From assembly GCA_947044365.1 (NCBI GenBank), contig OX345636.1, forward strand, positions 55,407,746-55,471,745: DNA of 64,000 nucleotides, written 5' to 3'. The translations under genes were made by a program, and so were the position numbers. Positions 58,301-64,000 of this stretch are shown here, one piece after another. Origin of the DNA: Petrosia ficiformis (taxonomy: Eukaryota; Porifera; Demospongiae; Haplosclerida; Petrosiidae). The stretch's first letter is position 1; each line of letters opens with the position of its first letter. Under the pieces are notes generated by a model. That model had not been told where the DNA came from. It searched no databases and saw only the letters and a program-made list of their open reading frames with translations.

Positions 58301-61240
58301 TATTATTAATATACAGATATTATATTTATTATTATTAGATGAGGTTCAATCAATTGATAATGATCAATCTAGTAATACTGACTCATCTTCGGATTCTAGT
58401 AATAATAATGAAACACGATCAAGATCTAAATGTGGTTAGTATAATAATAATATAATTATGTGTATTTATATTGTTCATTCTAATACTAAAACATTATCTT
58501 CAGACACCACTATTATAACACCATCAACATCTGAACAAGGTTAATTATATTAATAATTATTAACAAATATTAGTATTTATCATTATTATTATTATTAGAA
58601 ACTGCTGGGAAAACTGACTTACTATCTCCAGAGGGGAATACTCATACTAGTAAAGATAATGAAACACGAAAAGAGAAATGTAAGAGATAATAATACTAAA
58701 TCTCATGTTTAATATCAATTACTATAATTATCAGACTCTGATATCGAACATGTACCACAAGATAATATTATTGGATTACAAGGTATATAACTATAATTAC
58801 AGATATGGTCACAATTACTCATATTATATATATTTTTATATGTATGTTTCTCAGATACACAATTTCAATCTAGTGAATGTGTTGTTCATAAAATCTCTTC
58901 CAGTCACACAAAAGGAAGTATGTTTTAATTAATCATTAATAATAATTAGCTATGTGTCTCTTGTATTTAGAGAGTCAGATTGTCAGTGATAGGGAAGTAC
59001 CTTTGTTTGAAATATCTGAAAGCTCCTCACATCACTATGTCTCTAAAGGAGGTATATATGAAAGCAGTTGCAATGAATGTATAAATCTATAAAATACGTA
59101 ATTTGTATAAATTTGAGTGGGTGTATCAAAGGACTTGCCAGTGATACTCCTGTGGCAGTGGTTTCTAAAGGTGCCAAAATGACTAGATAGTGTGGTTTCT
59201 TAATGAAGCTATAAACAAATTCAAAAGCAAATCAGTTGATAGCCAGTGGAATTTCAATTAAAGCTGGGGAGGTGTGGCTAATTAATAATTTTACTTCACG
59301 CCCACTTCAATAATTAGATAACTTAGTAAATATCAAATACTAAATTACCAGCTATTGATTTTTTTTTTACAATTCTATAGTCTTAAAAACATGTTTTGTA
59401 GTATAAGTGGCAGTTATAAAGAGCTTGCACACTGCAGTTTAAGTATGCACACTGATTTAAAATTTAAGAACTTCATTCTTCAATGACTTTCCAGTATAAA
59501 AAGTGGAACTCTATGCCTCATAAAGGCTCCAGAAAATATTTTTTACAAAAAAAATCAGTCTCACAATAAGCAGTAATCACAATATAGCAACACCCTTACG
59601 TGTATTCCAATTAGTTAAATTGTCAGTAGGGACTCGCACATTATGCTGGCATTACTTTCAACATGATGGGTTTATCAATGCTGGAAGCATTATGCCAGCA
59701 TAATTGGATGTGGAATGTAAACTTTGTGGTCAAAATACCTTTAAACAAAGGTCATGGGGTTACGTATACTTGCTGAACTATAACATGCAATGAATAGCTT
59801 TATATTCATTCTGATTTAAGCCTAATAAGAACACTGGTTGCTAATTCCTATATTTGGGGTGTGTCTGATTTATAGTATCATTGTCTCGACATCGAAAATA
59901 CTATAAAACAGAGGTGTTATAATTATTACACTATATTATATTCTATAGTACAAGTTCCTGGTGATTCTGGTATACCAGATAATATATATACTGGTGAAGT
60001 ATATTATGAGACAATAGGAAGTAACAAATGGATAATGAGATTCAGTATTATTCAAAATATTAAAGTATTCTTACAAGTGAGTTAAGTTATAATAATATAA
60101 TTATTAATGTACTCTAATATCTTATTATTAGTATATGAAAGATAATCATCCTAACGCTATTGAAGATGAGATCATTAGGTTTTCATTTCTGGATCCAGTA
60201 AATGGATATATTGAACTTGATACTATTAGTATGGAACAAGTAGTTTGTAGAGGATGGAGTATTGAACCTCACAAGGAACCTCTCATAGTAAGTTAATATA
60301 TTGTTAATAATTCATTTGAAACATTACACATAATGTATGTATCGAAAATGTCATCATTTCAATACTGTCATTTAGCTGAGGAAGAGAGATGCTGATCTCT
60401 TTGGCTCAAACGATGTCGATCTTCCAATTCCTCCATCTTGTCTGGTCACTGTATGGGCTGATGCATCTTGTGATCCTAAAACACGTTTGAGACATCCAGT
60501 AATACTAACTGGAATAGATTCTGATACAAGAAAAATATATATCAGTAGATTCCTTGAAACAATGGAAACTACTAACATTAGAGGTATGTATAGGATTATA
60601 ATAATAATTATTATTATAATTATCCTTAGAAAATCAACTCATTCGTTTTCATTCTACAGAATCTACTAGTAATACAAGATACAGACAAAACAGTATTACG
60701 CAACATCAAGCAACTACTAGTACATCTCATACAGGTTAGGAATATTACTATAATAATACATGTACATAATTACATTATTCAAATATTATTGGTAGTTCCT
60801 ACTTACTCATTGCTGTATGTAGTAGTGAATGACTATAACTTGATGTTCTTATCGCTCATTTTTGTATATACACAGATACGGATAGATCTACTGTAGATAC
60901 TAGTCAAGTGATAAAATGTATTGAACTAGTAATGGAGAAGAATCATGCTAAACTATGTCGATTATTTAAAGGTTCATTGAAAACTCTTGCTGATGAATTA
61001 TTAGAAGCTGGTATAATACCTCGTCATGTCCAGACAAATCCTACAGATGATACTATTATTAACTGTTTCTTATGTGGTTTTGTATTCAAAGATGATCTAG
61101 AAGAGATTGAGGAATATTGTGTGAAATTCTTCAATGCTTTTTATGAAATCGGTGGTCAGTTCGTAGATGCAGCTAACAAGATAAAGAAATCCATACAAGA
61201 TACAATTATAGATAAATCAGGAGTTCAGTTAAATATATAA
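46563..61240 (+). CDS. Kelch - coiled-coil - ZU5 - C-terminal helical protein, 25 exons, 1372 aa (copy B)
   Basis: Exons: 46563-46569, 46721-47266, 47324-47496, 48980-49171, 49430-49601, 55867-56045, 56102-56252, 56313-56375, 56437-56550, 56598-56738, 56797-56925, 57253-57441, 57500-57706, 57761-58279, 58339-58434, 58504-58539, 58599-58679, 58735-58782, 58855-58917, 58971-59051, 59949-60076, 60132-60287, 60376-60583, 60660-60734, 60876-61240. All introns are GT-AG and the phases close without a stop (4119 bases). Domains by residue: Kelch 1-363, helical 364-423, coiled coil 424-754, ZU5-like 755-927, acidic linkers 928-1062, unknown domain 1063-1226, linker 1227-1251, helical C-terminus 1252-1372. 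There is no signal peptide or membrane segment, so it is probably cytoplasmic. ZU5 followed by a C-terminal helical domain recalls UNC5, PIDD and ankyrins, suggesting a scaffold or signalling role (inference). The 6.3-kb intron 5 could instead separate two genes. Confidence 0.75.
47983..48382 (+). mobile_element. MITE family 5, copy 2, in intron 3 of copy B
   Basis: TACACTGCAAAAATAAAATT at the left and the inverse of ATTCCATTTTTGCAGTGTA at the right give TIRs of about 38 bp. The element is absent from the equivalent intron of copy A (7587-8089), so it inserted after the duplication. It largely explains why this intron is 1483 rather than 503 bp. Confidence 0.7.
49945..50416. repeat. TATG/TACA microsatellite, left part of intron 5
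   Basis: Same array type and same intron as 8970-9660. It includes an AT dinucleotide run and a T-rich tract (50100-50190). The lookalike Lys- or Phe-rich frames are artefacts. The hAT element at 50425 is inserted into it. Confidence 0.8.
50425..52085 (-). mobile_element. hAT DNA transposon, 1661 bp, exact 8-bp TSD
   Basis: Flanked on both sides by GTATACAT (50417-50424 and 52086-52093). The terminal inverted repeats begin CAGGGATGCA and end TGCATCCCTG. They are followed by ACCGATAC-rich subterminal repeats on both sides. The minus strand carries a hAT transposase without its N-terminal BED finger. The exact TSD indicates a fairly recent insertion into the microsatellite of intron 5. Confidence 0.9.
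50546..51960 (-). pseudogene. hAT transposase (ZBED-like), decayed
   Basis: Read from 51960 down: KKQKQLAFDHPRARRITSLI, AEMIVVDNQPLNIVNDVG, NYLEPTYKNPSRKYISD, a TAA at 51721, then in the same frame SCTSDIWSTSSSQESLLSLT (catalytic TSD-W motif), VVWDNAANYVAG, ECLAHSLQLVIHD and IVGHYKH, then stops and a gap. Then LIEQRTALLAAGAES, WNLADKVVHLLKSFEEAT, and the hATC dimerisation tail: DPLKFWKEK, RPVLSIMARKYLSIQTTSVP, SERLFSTSGL, LRNRLQSEKIEMLLFLNKN. The BED zinc finger and part of the RNase H-like core are deleted. Non-functional. Confidence 0.85.
52094..53902. repeat. Large TATG/TACA microsatellite, right part of intron 5
   Basis: About 1.8 kb of variable TGTATGTA, TACGTACA and TACATGTA words with AT runs, interrupted by a MITE family 1 copy at 52354-52560. 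Many long frames on both strands (Tyr, Cys, His, Met, Val) are repeat artefacts. The Tc1/mariner-type element at 53903 ends it; similar sequence resumes after 55615. Confidence 0.85.
52354..52560 (+). mobile_element. MITE family 1, copy 2
   Basis: Begins ATGATGGTGACATCATCCCT and TTGATCTGGTGAGTTC, contains CATGTGCACACTATGCAGGA, and ends AGGTCCTATAG..ATAGGACCTATTAT. It is in opposite orientation to the copy at 5803-6044. Confidence 0.65.
54171..54531 (+). CDS. Spliced 91-aa cargo ORF inside the Tc1/mariner-type element
   Basis: Exon 1 (54171-54201, MSLRTALKVS) ends at GTAAGATG. Exon 2 (54287-54531) starts after TTGGCCAG and continues in frame to TGA. The product has SSNVVSPKESLVKGQWCKIK, ERRKMYDGKIVVCSQREN and a Leu-rich tail. 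The V.G.WCK.K...K.YDGKIV pattern resembles the short Tudor-like or BEN-protein-associated segment that binds modified peptides, but I cannot confirm it. It is not transposase and runs against the transposase strand, so it looks like a captured host gene fragment. Confidence 0.45.
55020..55146 (-). mobile_element. MITE family 1, copy 3 (partial)
   Basis: Ends CTCACCACATCAAAGGGATG and ATGTCACCATCAT as in copies 1 and 2. The inner part has a TCTATATTTTAAAAAATATAGA palindrome not seen in the others. It is nested in the Tc1/mariner-type element where the missing transposase C-terminus should be. Confidence 0.5.
55197..55490 (-). pseudogene. Tc1/mariner-type transposase fragment
   Basis: Reads GWTFRGSAYCQLIRDVNKLK, RYEWAVQYKDDEFYNVVFTD, ECTVQLEAHRRF and CRKILETPRPKPR. 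The segment VVFTDE holds the first catalytic Asp of the DDE/D domain, with the usual R.EWA........W..V.F.DE spacing. The remaining catalytic residues would lie at lower coordinates and are absent. Start and end of the gene are not present. Confidence 0.7.
55867..56045 (+). CDS. Copy B exon 6: helical connector
   Basis: Splices in phase 1 to exon 5 and in phase 0 to exon 7. It encodes EYINKEWIMKHVWNNKQLMN, KIDIQKSLIHHIVDD and GTLVTDLIDSIKSPFTTPQQ, predicted mostly helical. The donor is GTTAGT at 56046, leaving a 56-base intron. No counterpart of this exon was found in the copy A debris. Confidence 0.65.
56102..57706 (+). CDS. Copy B exons 7-13: coiled coil
   Basis: Seven exons with heptad-like Leu/Ile spacing and high Glu/Lys/Gln: ETQRILEKKIFEKESELLKL, ELKIERKMSLIKSQELDF, ENESLQKIVISKNEQVEEQQ, ELESLQTTVVNKTKQMETKL and QERLMQTTDKPSQTEDLQNI. 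After exon 7 every exon begins and ends in phase 1. The segment probably mediates self-association. An exon 13 homologue persists in copy A at 25345-25545 (minus). Confidence 0.75.
57761..58279 (+). CDS. Copy B exon 14: ZU5-like domain
   Basis: The domain is encoded by this one exon. It begins DDPGLHIAKQKVFHIKGN and continues WGDYGFKMNFPEGTIPPSQV (a ZU5-type opening G....I.FP.G.I.....I), LVSALYVISIPEEFLQPVKL, HIQHCV, FIIAPIDESVPPYKF and YGMIVRSKFCIMGIG, then an acidic tail TSSDEEEDSSSDPPSD. ZU5 domains in UNC5, PIDD and ankyrins bind partner domains intramolecularly; here that role is inferred. The exon is phase 1 on both sides, so it is a movable module. Confidence 0.75.
58339..59051 (+). 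CDS. Copy B exons 15-20: Ser/Asp-rich linker mini-exons
   Basis: Six small exons of 96, 36, 81, 48, 63 and 81 bases, every one a multiple of three and phase 1 on both sides. They encode disordered text such as DNDQSSNTDSSSDSSNNNET, TTIITPSTSEQG, SPEGNTHTSKDNET, YSDIEHVPQDN and ESSSHHYVSKGG. Any subset can be skipped without a frameshift, so alternative splicing could tune the spacing between ZU5 and the C-terminal domains. Confidence 0.6.
59052..59948 (+). repeat. Copy B intron 20, source or copy of the inverted block
   Basis: The part from about 59345 is inversely repeated at 11721-12285. It contains no reading frame. Words such as GCTGGCATTACTTTCAAC and GTTGAAAGTAATGCCA-type inverse pairs inside it (59640-59705) suggest a small older foldback within the intron. 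Confidence 0.6.
59949..60734 (+). CDS. Copy B exons 21-24: unrecognised conserved domain plus linker
   Basis: Exons 21-23 (128, 156, 208 bases) encode VQVPGDSGIPDNIYTG, NKWIMRFSIIQNIKVFL, EIIRFSFLDPVNGYIELD, VVCRGWSIEPHKEPL, LRKRDADLFGSNDVDLPIPP, CLVTVWADASCDPKTRLRHP and RKIYISRFLE. It alternates short hydrophobic strands and looks beta-rich. Exon 24 is a Ser/Thr/Gln linker. The same three-exon module occurs three more times in this window (10431-11720, 22498-23092, 27300-28000), always in this order, so it is a genuine domain. It sits where a UPA domain lies in UNC5/PIDD, but I see no clear UPA motif. Confidence 0.7.
60876..61240 (+). CDS. Copy B exon 25: C-terminal helical domain, possibly death-fold
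   Basis: The last exon encodes 121 residues: DRSTVDTSQVIKCIELVMEK, HAKLCRLFKGSLKTLADELL, EAGIIPRHVQTNPTDDTI, CFLCGFVFKDDLEEIEEYC and FFNAFYEIGGQFVDAANKIK. It is strongly helical. The LF...L..LADEL.EAGIIP.HV pattern and later L..IEEYC..FF..F are compatible with a CARD- or DED-like six-helix bundle, but the match is structural intuition, not a recognised motif. The TAA at 61240 is followed by duplicated 3' flank. Confidence 0.7.
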
Positions 61241-61897
61241 TACATCTATTAGTTTAGTTTAGTAAACATGTTATATTATGTGAAGTATCTTTTTTGTTAT
61301 TAATGATATCCTGTTTGATTATGTGTGGGTGGTGAATTAACTTAGCTTGGGAATGAGGCTGTATTGTCAACCATGTGCTTCATAGAGAAGAATAAAGATG
61401 AAGTGTGTGTGTCACTACAGATTAATTTGGTTCATAAAGAATAGGTTATTAGTATTGATGATTATCAACAGGTTATTCCAATATATCTGATATCATAGTA
61501 TTATCTAGCTGTCTATCGATTCATTTCTTTATATATCTTTTTATCTGTCTTTCTCAGTATTGCAACGTGTTAGTAGAGAGTATCATACCAAACAACTAAA
61601 GAAGTGTTATAGTATTATATGTTTCCACAAGCTTCATTTTTGAACCTTGATTGTTGCTACAGCAACGCAACATGGTACACAATCCAACAGAGATCATTGG
61701 AACTATACTCATACAAAGATTGTAAGTTATGTATGGCATTGCCAAGTCAACAATCAATCTATCCATCAAGTCATTCGTCTACTGCATCTATTGATTCATC
61801 TCTCAGCATCTATTCATCTATTTATCCATTTATTCACACACGTACACATGATGTACATTTGTATGTATTAGTGGATGATATTGGGTACATGTATATG
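61241..61897 (+). repeat. Duplicated 3' flank (copy B)
   Basis: Counterpart of 29012-29690. It contains no conserved reading frame between the two copies, so it is probably 3' UTR and intergenic DNA carried along in the duplication. Similarity fades at the TTAA where the next element is inserted. Confidence 0.7.
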
Positions 61898-61901
61898 TTA
61901 A

Positions 61902-62525
61902 CCCTTTGAGCGCGATGCGCATATATATATGCTTAGCTTTCCCTTTAATTAAACGCGACGCGCATATATATATATGCACATCAAGTTTAGCGACTTCAAA
62001 CAAGCCTTAAAGTATTTTAGAACTGTTTCAAACTTTCCATACATCTGTATCTGGCTTATAACAAAGTACCTACCAAGTTTAAACAACTGTGTTACTTCCA
62101 TGAAAGACTGTGAGCAGACAGACTCGACAAAGGAGACGGTCAACACCCACCTTTCTAGAAAGTGAACGCTTGTCCTGACTTACTTGCTGGGAATAGCTAG
62201 CTATAACTTACACTGTAGCTGGAGGAGACATCTAGCTTCTGTAGAATCACTTCATTTGGGGCGTGCATACAACTGTGTAGATACAAAAGCCAAATCTCAA
62301 GCAACAACAAAAACGGTAAAAATTACGAAGGAATTGAGATGAAGCCATCTGATAATATTGTGGGTTTTTTAATCATAACTTCCTGTTCTATAATTAGATT
62401 TCGTTTATTTATAGAATTGATAGCCATAACAACATTACAGAGCTAATCAAGCTTATGAATAAGTCATTATTACACCATCCGCGTTTAGTACATAGTAACA
62501 TTAATAAACTAACGCGTTCAAAGGG
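61902..62525. mobile_element. TTAA-flanked piggyBac-like MITE
   Basis: TTAA at 61898-61901 and 62526-62529 flank CCCTTTGAGCGCG at the left and CGCGTTCAAAGGG at the right. Near the left end GCGCATATATATATGC-type sequence occurs twice (61913 and 61955), forming GC/AT palindromes. There is no transposase frame. The ends match the CCCTTTG start common in piggyBac-type MITEs. Confidence 0.75.
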
Positions 62526-62997
62526 TTAATATATACATGTATACTACTATATGTGAGATTGAAGGTAACTGAAAACAGGAACAGGAACAGGAACAGAGCA
62601 TAACGCAGAATTATTAACCCTTTAACAACCATGAACATATTTTACGTTATGTAATTAGGAGCACTGAAATATCAAAAATGCTTGAATGGGTTTCAAAGGT
62701 TCCAGTTTTGAACTCTTGATATTAAGATTGAGCGATTACTATTTTTTTGAGCATCACAAGTATTGATGGTATAAATAATCATGATTTTCGATTATACCAC
62801 CAATCATGATATGCAAAATATGCATTTGCATAATGCAATACAGTACAATGATAAAACTCTTAAAATAATATAAAACTTATAAAATGATCATGTTAAGTAA
62901 CTATTATGAATTATTCAAAATTGAAGGTACATGTAGATAAACTATTGTTTGACTTGCTCTATTAAGTTGTCTGCTAAAAAGTAAAACATATTTACAT
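62526..62997. other. Intergenic, short repeats
   Basis: Contains a small AGGAAC hexamer run (62577-62595) and another TTAACCCTTTAACAACC near 62617 that could be the end of a second piggyBac-like relic. I see no gene. Confidence 0.4.
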
Positions 62998-63363
62998 TTA
63001 CTGAGCCTGGCGAAATTCCTGCCTGTGCGCTTCTTCCAGATGATTCCACATGTTAGTAGTATTTCCAGTAAAAGCGAAATTACTAGAACAAAGCTTACTG
63101 AATATTGTCTTCTTATCAGCTTCAATTATTTTTCCTTTCCTACTTGGAAATCTAAAGAGATTACAAACGAAACTCATTACTACTTGTAATAAAAAAAGTT
63201 GTATATGGCCACTCAACACCATTTTCCAACTCATCAACAATCATGTGTGGTGGTTTGCAATAGTTCACATGTGTTGACATTGCGATGTTGTAATGCAGGA
63301 CATCACAATCGCGTTTATTTGAAAAAATCGTGATTTATCGCAAAACCAGTCAGCCCAGCCCTA
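62998..63363 (-). pseudogene. hAT element N-terminal relic with BED-like finger
   Basis: The right terminus at about 63363 reads (minus strand) AGGGCTGGGCTGACTGG, a hAT-type end. Inside, the minus frame 63240-62998 encodes FPSRKGKIIEADKKTIFSKL, CSSNFAFTGNTTNMWNHLEE and AHRQEF. That is the BED finger pattern with C..C, G.T..M..HL...H, but the first Cys has become Ser (FSKLC). No transposase core follows, so only the start of an element is left. The left limit is undefined. Confidence 0.6.
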
Positions 63364-64000
63364 CTTGACACATTCAACCAAATTTCTACACAATACAGTT
63401 CACTACATGTGCTTTAATACAGTGCTAAAATCCAAAGTTGTAAGGGATGAAATTAACAAAGACACTTTCCTTCAACTAGCAAAGCATGAGTTTTGTATCT
63501 TTGATGACTTTTTAGAAGATTCTCTGTCTAACTAAGTGACTTAAAGTCTGTGTTGCTTAAAAAAGGAAGAAGCTAACTAAAGGTATGGGCATTGCTCTTG
63601 GGAATACCAAATTTTTAAACACTCACCATATGACTTTCTTAACAACTTTTCTTTATATGTGGCACCCACACATTTTACTTGAAATGGGTTCTGTTACATA
63701 CCGTTCCTGGTCCCTATGTTCCTGCTTTCACAGTCACCTGTGATTAGTGATGTACATGTAGACATGTATAAGTACTGTGTGTGTGAATGTGTGTGTACAT
63801 ATAGGTTGAATGTATGGTATTGTATTTGTATACATGTACATATGTTTGGGATAGTGATATGAGATTTTACTGCTATTCTGATAAACCGATAATTACTTTA
63901 GGTATGTACCGATAACCGGTACTGATCCGATATTATATGTACCTTCTGGTTTCTTATTCATAAAAGCAATTAATGATGCTAGAAATGACAATACTGGTAC
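63364..64000. other. Right edge, no gene
   Basis: 63420-63680 resembles the worn dispersed repeat near 13140-13440 (GAAGATTCTCTGTCTAACTA against AAGGTCTCCTATCTAACTA). 63850-63960 resembles 18530-18620 and, with GATACCGATAACCGGTACT-type words, may be the end of a hAT element running out of the window. Confidence 0.4.

Overview
Eukaryotic, AT-rich, repeat-dense animal DNA. Short GT-AG introns (often 50-150 bp), phase-1 exon chains, Kelch and ZU5-like domains, and many hAT, Tc1/mariner, Ty3/gypsy and miniature inverted-repeat elements suggest a marine invertebrate. A demosponge such as Amphimedon is my best guess, inferred from gene style and not proven. I saw no rRNA, tRNA or CRISPR array.

The backbone is a tandem duplication of one large, apparently undescribed gene. 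The downstream copy (B, 46563-61240, +) can be read as 25 exons whose phases all close: 4119 coding bases, 1372 residues. Its order is Kelch-type beta-propeller, short helical segment, long coiled coil, ZU5-like domain, Ser/Asp-rich linkers, an unrecognised domain on three exons, and a helical C-terminal domain that may be a death-fold. The upstream copy (A, 6658 to about 29011) is broken. Its five Kelch exons survive with one 1-nt deletion and a GC splice donor. The rest lies in scattered, partly inverted blocks: exons 24-21 inverted at 10431-11720, a diverged exon 21-23 set at 22498-23092, exons 13/14 split by an inversion at 24495-25803, linker exons at 26130-27057, a second diverged exon 21-23 set at 27300-28000, and exon 25 at 28655-29011. 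The 5' and 3' flanks are duplicated too.

Other likely host genes are a compact histidine phosphatase of the PGAM type (4718-5382, -, with a possible extra upstream exon to 5501) and a secreted cysteine-rich protein (20369-20839, -). Unrecognised splice-flanked coding pieces lie near 1448, 24067, 32495, 37727, 39985 and 44508-46155.

Mobile DNA fills most of the rest: an En/Spm-like 364-codon ORF (3565-4659), scrambled Ty3/gypsy pol pieces (17.1-19.7 kb), an internally deleted hAT with an exact 8-bp target duplication (50425-52085), a Tc1/mariner-type element carrying a spliced non-transposase ORF (53903-55613), a decayed hAT N-terminus at 63 kb, and at least eight MITE families. The most striking non-genic structure is a pair of 29-bp minisatellite arrays in opposite orientation (32795-33989 and 35560-37302) that flank a decayed transposase-like gene. 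A 142-bp-arm hairpin at 43225-43531 and large TATG/TACA microsatellites in intron 5 of both gene copies also stand out.
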